Assembly (NCBI GenBank): GCA_946221975.1
Contig: CAMIGT010000054.1
Coordinates: forward strand, 1-7,665
Length of the DNA stretch: 7,665 nucleotides
Origin: an uncultured Blastococcus sp.
GTDB lineage: Bacteria > Actinomycetota > Actinomycetes > Mycobacteriales > Antricoccaceae
Direction: 5' to 3'
Shown here: positions 1-6,285 of the stretch, in pieces
Numbering within the stretch: the stretch's first letter is position 1
Layout of the letters: every line of letters begins with the position of its first letter
Notes under the pieces: generated by a model
Told to the model about the DNA's origin: nothing
Seen by the model: only the letters and a program-made list of their open reading frames with translations
Database searches by the model: none
Program-made: the position numbers and the translations under genes

Positions 1-1
1 C

Positions 2-979
2 GGGGCGTACGGTGTGCTCGCCGCGGCTCACGCGGTGCGTCAGGTGGCGCGCGACTACGACGAGCAGGGGAAGCGACCGAAGTACAACCTCGCCGTCGTC
101 AACTGGTTCAACGAGGAAGGTAGCCGCTTCAAGCCGTCGATGATGGGCAGCGGCGTGTACGCCGGGAAGCTCGACCCGCGACGCACTCTGGAGGCCGAGG
201 ACGTCACGGGCGTGTCGGTCCAGGACGCGCTGGATGCGATCGGGACGCGCGCCGACGCCGACGGGCCTCCGGCAGCGGCGTACGCCGAGATACACATCGA
301 GCAGGGCCGCGGGCTGGAGAAGGACGGCTTGCAGATCGGGCTTGTGCGCGCGACCTGGGGCGCCAACAAGTACGAGTTCACAGTGACCGGCGAGCAGGCC
401 CACACCGGTTCGACCGCGATGGCCGACCGGCATGACGCGCTGCTCGGCGCATCGATGCTCGTCGTGGCGGCGCGCGAGATCGCAGATATGTTTGACGATG
501 GTGTGCTGCACTCGTCGGTCGGACAGATGCTCATCTATCCCAACTCGCCGGTCGTCGTCGCCAGCAAGGTGAGTCTGCTGCTGGATCTGCGCTCGCTCGA
601 TCCCGACGTACTCGCCGAGGCCGACCGCCTGCTGCATGAGCGGATCGCGCAGATCCAGATCGCTGCCGGCGTTGAGATCGAACAGGCGACCTCGCACAAG
701 TGGGGGGTCCTGCCGTACGCCGACTCGGGAGTGGCGCTGGCTGAGGAAGTCGTGCGTGAGCTCGGCTACTCCTACGGCCGCACTGAGACGCTCGCCGGCC
801 ACGACTCGACCAACCTCAAGGATGTCGTGCCGACCGTCATGCTGTTTGTGCCGAGCGTCGACGGGATCAGCCACAACGAGCAGGAGTACACGCACGACGA
901 AGACATGATCGCCGGTCTCGCCGTACTCACCAAGATTGTCGCTCGTCTCGCTGACGGCGCCCTCGACGAGACGCGCTGA
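2..979 (+). CDS. M20-family Zn hydrolase, carbamoylase/allantoate amidohydrolase type (5' truncated)
   Basis: The reading frame is open from base 2 and has no start in the window. GAYG precedes the GTG at 14 and continues the family alignment, so that GTG is internal. About 325 residues are visible against roughly 410 in the family, so the N-terminus with the first metal-binding His and Asp is missing. Numbering from the GTG: NWFNEEGSRF at 31-40 holds the catalytic/metal-binding Glu pair; HIEQG at 94-98 is the family signature with a metal-ligand His; GEQAHTGSTAM at 126-136 lies in the dimerisation (lid) domain; AGHDSTNL is at 261-268; PSVDGISHNE at 280-289 supplies the last conserved His (287). 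Such enzymes hydrolyse N-carbamoyl amino acids, allantoate or ureidoglycine in the cytosol, in hydantoin, pyrimidine or purine catabolism. The substrate cannot be read from these motifs. The next gene starts 66 bp downstream behind its own control region, so co-transcription is uncertain. Confidence 0.9.
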   Translation, partial: GAYGVLAAAHAVRQVARDYDEQGKRPKYNLAVVNWFNEEGSRFKPSMMGSGVYAGKLDPRRTLEAEDVTGVSVQDALDAIGTRADADGPPAAAYAEIHIEQGRGLEKDGLQIGLVRATWGANKYEFTVTGEQAHTGSTAMADRHDALLGASMLVVAAREIADMFDDGVLHSSVGQMLIYPNSPVVVASKVSLLLDLRSLDPDVLAEADRLLHERIAQIQIAAGVEIEQATSHKWGVLPYADSGVALAEEVVRELGYSYGRTETLAGHDSTNLKDVVPTVMLFVPSVDGISHNEQEYTHDEDMIAGLAVLTKIVARLADGALDETR

Positions 980-989
980 GCCCCGCCCT

Positions 990-1010
990 AATGTGAACGG
1001 TGTGTACATT
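990..1010. promoter_or_regulatory. imperfect palindrome, possible repressor operator
   Basis: Half-sites AATGT and ACATT frame a 21-bp element, with a further inner AC/GT pair in symmetric position, so 14 of 21 positions are symmetric. It fills most of the short gap between the hydrolase stop and the SDR ribosome binding site. The right half contains TACATT (1005-1010), which could serve as a -10 hexamer. Size and symmetry resemble operators of TetR-like dimeric repressors. No such regulator gene is visible here and the assignment is inference. Confidence 0.35.
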
Positions 1011-1032
1011 GGATGCTCCAGCCATCATTTCT

Positions 1033-1037
1033 GGAGG
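1033..1037 (+). promoter_or_regulatory. Shine-Dalgarno GGAGG that decides the SDR start
   Basis: GGAGG lies 8 nt before the GTG at 1046. The ATG at 1039 is in a different frame and only 1 nt from the SD, so it is not a usable start. This supports the GTG. Confidence 0.75.
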
Positions 1038-1045
1038 CATGACCC

Positions 1046-1972
1046 GTGCAGACCGTGCTTGGCGCCGGCGGCCAGATCGCCGACGAGCTCACTCGCGAGC
1101 TCTATAGCAACTACACCCACGACATCCGACTGGTGAGTCGAAACCCGCGCAAGGTCAACGACACCGACCAGCTCGTCACGGCCGACCTGATGGACGCCGA
1201 GCAGGTCGGTGCGGCCGTCGCTGGTAGCGAGATCGCTTATCTGACAGTGGGTTTGCCGATGGACTCCGGGCTCTGGGAGCAGCGGTTTCCGACGATGATG
1301 GCCAACGTCATCGCGGCCTGCCAGAAGCACGGTTGCAAGTTGGTCTTCTTCGACAACACCTATATGTACCCGCGGACGTCGACTCCGCAGACCGAGCAGA
1401 CCGCGTTCGAACCCGTCGGCCGCAAGGCGTCGGTGCGTGCCGGCATCGCCACGACGCTGCTGACCGAGATGGCCGCGGGGACCATCGAGGCGATGATCTG
1501 TCGAGCACCGGAGTTCTACGGACCAGGGCGGACGCAAAGCCTGTCCAACACGATGGTGTTCGACCGGATCAAGGCGGGCAAGCGTGCGCTGGTGCCGCTG
1601 AGCGCGACCACCAGGCGCACGCTGATCTGGACGCCCGACGCCAGTCGCGCGATGGCGCTGCTGGGCAACACACCGGATGCGTACGGGCAGACGTGGCACC
1701 TCCCGGTCGACCCGGATCGCCTGTCATACAGAGAGATGATCGCGATCGCCGCCGATCTTCTTGGTCGCAAGGTGTCGTACGTCGTAGTTCCCCGGTTTGT
1801 CTTCAGAATCGGCGGAATCGTCAACGCCCAGCTGAAGGAGGCCGAAGAACTCCTGCCGCGCTATCGCGTCGACAACATCTTCGAGTCGGCAAAGTTCGCA
1901 GACAGGTTCCCCGACTTCGCCGTGACGTCGTACCGCGACGGGATCGGCATGGTCGTCTCGCCGCCTGCCTGA
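1046..1972 (+). CDS. NAD(P)-binding SDR / NAD-dependent epimerase-like protein
   Basis: This 308-aa protein has a Rossmann-type N-terminus with the nucleotide-binding loop GAGGQI at residues 6-11 and a first acidic/hydrophobic turn LVSRNPRKV at 29-37. It then has the extended-SDR region KLVFFDNTYMYP (98-109) followed by a TE (116-117) and GRKASVRAGI (125-134), and a substrate-side RAPEFYGPG at 153-161. A canonical YxxxK pair is not present: Tyr106/Tyr108 are not followed by Lys at +4, and Lys127 in the GRKAS segment may be the functional equivalent. This places it with atypical or extended SDRs such as epimerase/dehydratase-like and NmrA-like proteins, probably a cytosolic oxidoreductase or epimerase. 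The substrate is unknown. The GTG start is chosen from the GGAGG 8 nt upstream and because it places the glycine loop at the very N-terminus, as expected. The gene stands alone: 66 bp separate it from the hydrolase and 189 bp from the tad operon, which has its own promoter. Confidence 0.85.
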   Translation: MQTVLGAGGQIADELTRELYSNYTHDIRLVSRNPRKVNDTDQLVTADLMDAEQVGAAVAGSEIAYLTVGLPMDSGLWEQRFPTMMANVIAACQKHGCKLVFFDNTYMYPRTSTPQTEQTAFEPVGRKASVRAGIATTLLTEMAAGTIEAMICRAPEFYGPGRTQSLSNTMVFDRIKAGKRALVPLSATTRRTLIWTPDASRAMALLGNTPDAYGQTWHLPVDPDRLSYREMIAIAADLLGRKVSYVVVPRFVFRIGGIVNAQLKEAEELLPRYRVDNIFESAKFADRFPDFAVTSYRDGIGMVVSPPA

Positions 1973-2069
1973 CGGCCCTGCCTCCGGTGAGCCCGGGTGA
2001 CGGGTGTGCTGGGTGGTGCCGGTGGTGCGTCGGGAGCCGAAACCGCAGGTCGCGTCATTTTTTACAACC

Positions 2070-2078
2070 TGTGGACAA
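2070..2078 (-). promoter_or_regulatory. DnaA box (TTGTCCACA on the minus strand)
   Basis: The plus strand reads TGTGGACAA, whose complement TTGTCCACA is a perfect match to the DnaA-box sequence known in actinobacteria. It ends 4 nt before the -35 of the tad promoter, so bound DnaA would touch the RNA polymerase site. I see only one perfect copy in the gap, so this is not an origin. It could be a regulatory DnaA site or chance. Confidence 0.45.
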
Positions 2079-2082
2079 GCGG

Positions 2083-2111
2083 TTGGCAGAATCCCGTCCA
2101 GTCCCTATGGT
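2083..2111 (+). promoter_or_regulatory. sigma70-type promoter of the tad operon
   Basis: TTGGCA (-35, 2083-2088) and TATGGT (-10, 2106-2111) are separated by exactly 17 nt. The -10 fits the TAnnnT pattern of actinobacterial housekeeping promoters. An AT-rich run (TCATTTTTTACAA, 2055-2067) lies upstream and is unusual in this GC-rich DNA; it could act as an UP-like element. Transcription would begin near 2118 and leave a leader of about 44 nt before the GTG at 2162. The rest of the 1973-2161 gap holds no credible gene and no clear terminator hairpin for the SDR gene. Confidence 0.6.
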
Positions 2112-2161
2112 GCTAGACCACACAGAAAACTCACCTAGAGCCGAGCGGTTGGGGACCTATC

Positions 2162-3406
2162 GTGACGGCAGCGCTCGAGGTCGTGGACTCGGAGGTCCGC
2201 GAGCTGATCAGGCGGCGGGGGCTCGACCCGCTGGCCGACGTCGACGCGGTGCGCCTGCTCGTCGACGAGGTGATCGCCGACTACGGCGACCGGGCACTGA
2301 GCTCGGCCCTTCCACCGATCGCCGACCCGGCCGCGCTGGCGAAGTCGGTCGTCAACACGGTGGCAGGCTTCGGTCCGCTCCAGCCGTTGCTGGACGATCC
2401 CGAGGTCGAGGAGATCTGGATCAACTCGCCGGACCGGGTGTTTGCCGCGCGACGCGGAGTGAGCGAGCTGACGACCGTCGTTCTGCGTGAGAAGCAGCTG
2501 GAGGATCTGGTCGAGCGCATGCTGCGTACGTCGGGTCGACGGATTGATCTGTCGAGTCCCTTCGTCGATGCGCTGATGCCGGACGGCTCGCGGCTCCACG
2601 TCGTCATTCCGGACATCACCCGTCGCCACATGTCGGTGAACATCCGCAAGTTCATCGTGCGGGCGCATTCGCTGGATGAGCTCGTCGCCCTCGGCACGCT
2701 CACCCCGCATGCGGCCGCGTTCCTCGAAGCGACCATGGTGGCCGGCCTCAACGTCATCGTCGCCGGCGGCACCCAAAGCGGCAAGACGACCATGCTGAAC
2801 GCCCTCAGCAACTCGATCCCGGCTAAAGAGCGCATCGTTACGGTCGAGGAAGTCTTCGAGTTGCAGATCAGGAAGCCCGATGTCATTGGGATGCAGACGC
2901 GGCAGGCGAGCTTGGAGGGCAGCGGCGAGATAACCATGCGCCGGCTCGTGAAGGAGTCGCTGCGGATGCGCCCGTCGCGGATCGTGATCGGCGAGGTGCG
3001 TCAGGACGAGTCGCTCGACATGCTGATCGCGCTCAACTCGGGGCTGCCAGGCGCTTGCTCGCTGCACGCAAACTCCGCGCGCGAGGCGATCGCCAAGCTC
3101 TGCACGCTGCCGCTGCTCGCCGGCGAGAACATCTCGGCAGCGTTCGTCGTACCCACCGTCGCCACCGCGATCGACATCGTCGTGCACCTGCGCCACGACG
3201 GACACGGCAACCGGCGGGTCACCGAGATCCTTGGGCTGTCCGGGCGTACCGAAGGCAACGTCGTCGAGACCACGGATCTTTTCGTGACGCGCAATGCCAG
3301 CGGCGGTGAGCAGCTAGAGCGCGCGACGGGCTTCCCACCCCACGCTGAGCGCTACCACCGCGCGGGAATTGACCTGGCGCGCCTACTGAGCCCCGGACCG
3401 GGCTGA
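2162..3406 (+). CDS. tadA: TadA/CpaF-type secretion ATPase
   Basis: This 414-aa protein belongs to the VirB11/GspE-like ATPases that power type IV/Tad pilus assembly at the cytoplasmic face of the membrane. The N-terminal domain (about 1-150) includes the conserved GFGPLQPLLDDPEVEEIWIN at 69-88. The C-terminal motor has Walker A GGTQSGKTT (202-210), the Asp-box equivalent IVTVEEVFEL (225-234), Walker B RIVIGEVR (273-280) and the His box CSLHANSAREA (299-309). Gln replaces the usual third Gly in Walker A, as in other actinobacterial relatives. The length is near the family norm and all catalytic blocks are present, so it should be active. The GTG start at 2162 has only a weak purine-rich stretch (GGGGA) upstream; it is favoured because no better start lies nearby and the promoter places it at a sensible distance. 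The stop overlaps the tadB ATG (TGATG), implying translational coupling. Confidence 0.93.
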   Translation: MTAALEVVDSEVRELIRRRGLDPLADVDAVRLLVDEVIADYGDRALSSALPPIADPAALAKSVVNTVAGFGPLQPLLDDPEVEEIWINSPDRVFAARRGVSELTTVVLREKQLEDLVERMLRTSGRRIDLSSPFVDALMPDGSRLHVVIPDITRRHMSVNIRKFIVRAHSLDELVALGTLTPHAAAFLEATMVAGLNVIVAGGTQSGKTTMLNALSNSIPAKERIVTVEEVFELQIRKPDVIGMQTRQASLEGSGEITMRRLVKESLRMRPSRIVIGEVRQDESLDMLIALNSGLPGACSLHANSAREAIAKLCTLPLLAGENISAAFVVPTVATAIDIVVHLRHDGHGNRRVTEILGLSGRTEGNVVETTDLFVTRNASGGEQLERATGFPPHAERYHRAGIDLARLLSPGPG

Positions 3407-4266
3407 TGGGCGCGCTGCTGGGGTTGGTAGCTGGCGTCGGGCTTTTGCTTATCTGGTGGGCAATCGCGGTCCCCGAGCGGCCACGCGAGCACCGAGGTAC
3501 GGCGTTCGGTCGACGACGCACCGAGATGCTTGCTGATGCCGGGGTCGGCGCCCTCAGCAGCGCGCACTTGTGGCTGGCACAGCTGGCGGGTGGGTTCATC
3601 ATCGGCCTGCTGATCCTGCTGATCACCCGCTCCGTGGTCATCGCCGCGGTGTTCGCGATCGGTGGCTTCGCGCTGCCGGTCGCGGTGGTACGCCGACTGC
3701 GCGCGAAGCGCCGCAGCGACCTACGAGAGGTATGGCCCGAGGCGATCGACCACCTGACCTCAGCGGTGCGCGCGGGGTTGTCGATCCCCGAGGCGCTGAG
3801 TGCGCTGTCGACCCGAGGGCCAGTGGCGCTGCGTCCCGCATTCGAGGCGTTCGGTTCGGACTATCGAGCCAGCGGTCGTTTCTCGGACTGTCTTGACGCG
3901 CTGAAGGCGCGGCTCGCCGATCCGATCGGTGATCGCGTTGTTGAGACGTTGCGGGTGACCCGTGAGGTCGGCGGAGCCGAGCTCGGAACGGTGCTGCGCA
4001 CGCTGTCGCGTTTCCTGCGCGAGGAGGGCCGAGTGCGGGCCGAGATCGACTCGCGCAAGCAAGCGACCATCAGCGGAGCGCGGCTGGCGGTCGCGGCTCC
4101 CTGGCTGGTGCTTTTGCTGCTCGGCAGCCAGTCGACGACCCTGGCGGCGTACGACACTCCGGCCGGCCTCGCGATCCTGCTCGCCGGAGCCGTCGTCTGT
4201 GTCGTCGCGTACCGGATCATGCTGCGGATTGGGCGGCTGCCGGATGAAGATCGGGTGCTGCGATGA
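3406..4266 (+). CDS. tadB: TadB-like membrane platform protein (type II secretion F domain)
   Basis: This 286-aa integral membrane protein would form, with TadC, the inner-membrane platform on which the TadA motor acts. There is an N-terminal hydrophobic segment at 3-21, a double hydrophobic stretch at about 60-96, and C-terminal segments at about 226-240 and 253-272. The cytoplasmic T2SSF domain spans about 105-225, with the family-like features EVWPEAIDHLTSAVRAGLSIPEAL (108-131), REVGGAELGTVLRTLSRFLREE (186-207) and RKQATISGARLAVAAPWLV (217-235). The ATG shares one base with the tadA stop and has no clear SD of its own, so translation is probably coupled. Size and topology fit TadB. The partner that follows has the same fold, so the TadB/TadC names rest on gene order. 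Confidence 0.88.
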   Translation: MGALLGLVAGVGLLLIWWAIAVPERPREHRGTAFGRRRTEMLADAGVGALSSAHLWLAQLAGGFIIGLLILLITRSVVIAAVFAIGGFALPVAVVRRLRAKRRSDLREVWPEAIDHLTSAVRAGLSIPEALSALSTRGPVALRPAFEAFGSDYRASGRFSDCLDALKARLADPIGDRVVETLRVTREVGGAELGTVLRTLSRFLREEGRVRAEIDSRKQATISGARLAVAAPWLVLLLLGSQSTTLAAYDTPAGLAILLAGAVVCVVAYRIMLRIGRLPDEDRVLR

Positions 4267-5198
4267 CCATGACGGTGATCGGTGCCCTGCTGGGACTGGT
4301 CGCGGCGGCTGGAGTGTTGCTGATCGTGACCGGCGCCCCGCCTGCGCGCACGTTGAGTCTTTCCGACCGCATTGCGCCGTATCTGCGTGAGACGCCCCGT
4401 CCGTCGCGGCTCATCACCCCGGCCAGTGGGCCAAACGCCGAAGCGCTTGGACGACTGGCGCCGCAGGCTCGTCGGATCGCCGTCGCCATTGACCGCTGGG
4501 TCGGGGGATCGGAGTCAGTACGGCGCCGACTCGTCGCGCTCGACGATGAGCGGTCAGTAGAGGACGTCCGATTCGAGCAGGTCGTCTGGGCGGCGATCGG
4601 GCTCATGGTCGGCGCGTTGGCCGGCGGGGCCTTGTCGCTGCTGAGCGGCCGGATTGTCGTGGGGTCGATTGCGCTGCTTGCCATCGCCGGGCTCGTCGGT
4701 GGGGTGCTCGGGCGTGATTGGTGGCTGACCCAGCAGGTACGCCGCCGAGACGCGCGGATTCTTGCCGAGTTTCCCGTCGTCGCAGACCTTCTGGCGCTGT
4801 CAGTGACCGCGGGAGAGGCGCCTCAGGCGGCGCTTGAGCGGGTATCGCGACTCGTCGGCGGGGAGCTCGGTCGCTCGATCCAGCGGGCGCTGGCCGACGC
4901 CAAGACCGGGATGCCGCTCGCGGAGTCGCTCGAGAGGATGGCAAACGCGAGCCGCCTGGAGCCGTTGTCGCGGTTCATCGACGGGATCGTCGTCGCGATG
5001 GAGCGCGGCACGCCGCTCGCCGACGTGCTGCGTGCCCAGGCAGCGGACGTGCGCGAGCAGGGCAAGCGTCGCCTCCTTGAGGCAGGAGGACGCAAGGAGG
5101 TCGCGATGCTCGTCCCGGTGGTCTTTCTGCTGCTGCCTGTCACGGTCGTCTTTGCTTTGTTCCCAGGACTTTTCTCGATCATCCAGCTCTCGCAATGA
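4263..5198 (+). CDS. tadC: TadC-like membrane platform protein (type II secretion F domain)
   Basis: This 311-aa protein is the second T2SSF platform subunit. Hydrophobic segments lie at 5-23, at about 107-128 and 131-150, and at about 281-305. The conserved domain covers about 165-300: EFPVVADLLALSVTAGEAPQAALERV (169-194), a second helical repeat around GMPLAESLERMA (216-227) and GTPLADVLRAQA (249-260), and the typical end GRKEVAMLVPVVFLLLPVTVVFALFPGL (276-303). The ATG overlaps the tadB stop by 4 nt (ATGA). An in-frame ATG two codons later (4269) is an equally possible start. It is co-transcribed with tadA and tadB and inferred to hold the pilin extrusion platform together with TadB. Confidence 0.88.
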   Translation: MTMTVIGALLGLVAAAGVLLIVTGAPPARTLSLSDRIAPYLRETPRPSRLITPASGPNAEALGRLAPQARRIAVAIDRWVGGSESVRRRLVALDDERSVEDVRFEQVVWAAIGLMVGALAGGALSLLSGRIVVGSIALLAIAGLVGGVLGRDWWLTQQVRRRDARILAEFPVVADLLALSVTAGEAPQAALERVSRLVGGELGRSIQRALADAKTGMPLAESLERMANASRLEPLSRFIDGIVVAMERGTPLADVLRAQAADVREQGKRRLLEAGGRKEVAMLVPVVFLLLPVTVVFALFPGLFSIIQLSQ

Positions 5199-5205
5199 GC
5201 ACCAC

Positions 5206-5210
5206 GGAGG
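5206..5210 (+). promoter_or_regulatory. strong Shine-Dalgarno (GGAGG) of the pilin-like gene
   Basis: GGAGG stands 4 nt before the ATG at 5215, in a 16-nt gap after tadC. It is the only junction of the operon with a real gap and one of only two with a full SD. This would fit extra translation of the filament subunit and fixes the start of a gene that is otherwise hidden in a longer open frame. Confidence 0.6.
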
Positions 5211-5214
5211 AATC

Positions 5215-5418
5215 ATGCACCGACTTTTCTGCTTGCTGATGACAGCGTTTCTGCGGGCCCACGGGCGAGTACGCCGTACGCCTGAACGTGGCGACGTCCC
5301 CGGCTGGGTGATGGTCGTCGTGATGTCGGCCGCGTTGGTCATCGCGATCCTCATCCCGTTTCGCGAGGCGATCGTCGAAGCGGTCCAGAATGCGCTCAAC
5401 AGCGTCACGGGCCAATAG
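5215..5418 (+). CDS. small Flp/TadE-position pilin-like membrane protein
   Basis: This 67-aa protein occupies the place of the major pilin (Flp) in tad operons. It has a basic N-terminus (1-25), a possible prepilin site ERG (24-26) followed by DVPGW (27-31), one hydrophobic helix (about 31-48) and a short amphipathic C-terminus (49-67) ending NSVTGQ, as Flp pilins often do. The ATG at 5215 is chosen for the GGAGG 4 nt upstream; the frame stays open far upstream but that part overlaps tadC and is not coding. Against the Flp consensus it lacks the Glu at position +5 and the adjacent Tyr of mature pilin, so the usual recognition of the N-terminus is altered. I infer a structural subunit, but a small assembly factor is possible. 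A single Cys at position 6 lies in the presumed leader. Confidence 0.7.
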   Translation: MHRLFCLLMTAFLRAHGRVRRTPERGDVPGWVMVVVMSAALVIAILIPFREAIVEAVQNALNSVTGQ

Positions 5419-5821
5419 GCTCCGGTCGCGGCTACGCGACGACCGCGGCGCGAGCGTCGTGGAGTTCAGTCTCGTCGCGGTCCTGCTGACGTCGCTGTTT
5501 TTCGTCGTGCTGCAGGTCGGGGTGTACCTACACCAGCGCAATGTGGCGGCGACCTCGGTGCAGGCGGCGGCGCGGTACGCCGCTAACGCCGATGTGGACT
5601 CGGCTGCCGGCTCGCAGCGGGCGAAGCAGCTCATCGCCTCGGCGGTCTCTCCAGGTGCCGCCGCCGGTCTTGACTGCACCGCCCGCGAGATCGCTGGCAG
5701 CAACGGGTTGACGCTCGTGGAAGTGCGGTGCCTCGGCAACTTCCCCGCCTTGGCAAGCGCCTTGGGCGAGCTCTTGCCGATCGAGGTGGTCGGCAGGGCG
5801 GTCAAGGAGGGTGCGGAGTGA
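5390..5821 (+). CDS. tadE: TadE-like minor pilin
   Basis: This 143-aa protein has the TadE signature RDDRGASVVEFSLVAVLL at 16-33: a basic leader, cleavage-like Gly20, Glu25 at +5 and a hydrophobic helix to about 45. The remaining 95 residues would be outside the membrane and contain exactly two cysteines (96 and 114), which could form a disulfide. The ATG at 5390 lies inside the end of the preceding gene (29-nt overlap) and has no strong SD. No other start in this frame lies before the TadE motif, so the overlap seems real and suggests coupled translation. Minor pilins of this type are thought to prime or tip the filament. The gene ends in a GTGA overlap with its neighbour. Confidence 0.85.
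   Translation: MRSTASRANRLRSRLRDDRGASVVEFSLVAVLLTSLFFVVLQVGVYLHQRNVAATSVQAAARYAANADVDSAAGSQRAKQLIASAVSPGAAAGLDCTAREIAGSNGLTLVEVRCLGNFPALASALGELLPIEVVGRAVKEGAE
5804..5810 (+). promoter_or_regulatory. Shine-Dalgarno AAGGAGG of the second TadE-like gene
   Basis: This near-perfect SD lies 7 nt before the GTG at 5818. It decides the start of the second TadE-like gene, whose frame is open further upstream within the preceding gene. Confidence 0.7.
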
Positions 5822-6285
5822 CTGCGCTGAGGGCACGGGCCCGCTCAGTGCTGCGCGGTGAGCGTGGATCGGCGATCGTCGAGTTCGTCATCCTTGCCGT
5901 CGTCGTCTTCGTGCCGTTGACGTACGGCGTCATCGCGTTCGCCGCGATCCAACGAGCGGTGTTTGCCTCGACGGAGGCAGCGCGTCAGGCCGGCCGCGCC
6001 TACGGCACCGCTCCCGACCCGAGCGCGGCCGACCAGCGTGCCGAGTACGCCGCTGTGTTGGCGGTCGAGTCGCAAGGCGTCGAACCGACCGATGTCGCGG
6101 TGTGGGCTGCCCCGGCATCGTCGTCGTGCGAGGACGATGCCGTCCGTTACGTGCCATCGCTGGCACCGGCAGAACAGTTCGTGGTGTGCGTGCAGGTGAC
6201 GATCCGCGTGCCGCTGATTCCGGAGTTCATCACCAGCAACACATCGACCGGGCGGTACGTGGTGACGATGGACCACTTCCGATGA
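5818..6285 (+). CDS. second TadE-like minor pilin
   Basis: This 155-aa protein has the same plan as its upstream neighbour: a basic leader, GERGSAIVEF at 14-23 with Gly17 at the cleavage position and Glu22 at +5, and a hydrophobic helix to about 44. An external domain of about 110 residues follows, with just two cysteines (104 and 124). The segment FVVCVQVTIRVPLIPEF (121-137) has the alternating beta-strand pattern and following proline-rich turn typical of TadE-type C-terminal domains. The start is GTG at 5818, overlapping the previous stop by 4 nt and served by AAGGAGG at 5804-5810. The adjacent paralogue with matching motifs suggests an old duplication and a pair of minor pilins that may act together. 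It ends in an ATGA overlap with the next gene. Confidence 0.85.
   Translation: MTALRARARSVLRGERGSAIVEFVILAVVVFVPLTYGVIAFAAIQRAVFASTEAARQAGRAYGTAPDPSAADQRAEYAAVLAVESQGVEPTDVAVWAAPASSSCEDDAVRYVPSLAPAEQFVVCVQVTIRVPLIPEFITSNTSTGRYVVTMDHFR

Noticed and set aside
1025..1699. Minus-strand open frame opposite the SDR gene
   Set aside because: Shadow of the SDR coding frame; low-complexity Arg/His-rich translation and no start signals.
2041..2111. Replication or plasmid origin because of the DnaA box and AT-rich run
   Set aside because: Only one perfect box is present, with no iterons, no dnaA/dnaN or rep gene nearby; a promoter explains the AT-rich part better.
1333..2490. Long plus-strand open frame spanning the SDR gene end and the tadA start
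   Set aside because: It crosses two well-supported genes and the promoter region in another frame, with Arg/Gly/Ala-rich composition and no recognisable motif.
2135..3205. Long open frame (356 codons) on the minus strand opposite tadA
   Set aside because: It is mirrored on the complete, motif-rich tadA gene; the translation is rich in Arg/His/Asp as expected from GC-rich antisense frames and shows no domain or SD.
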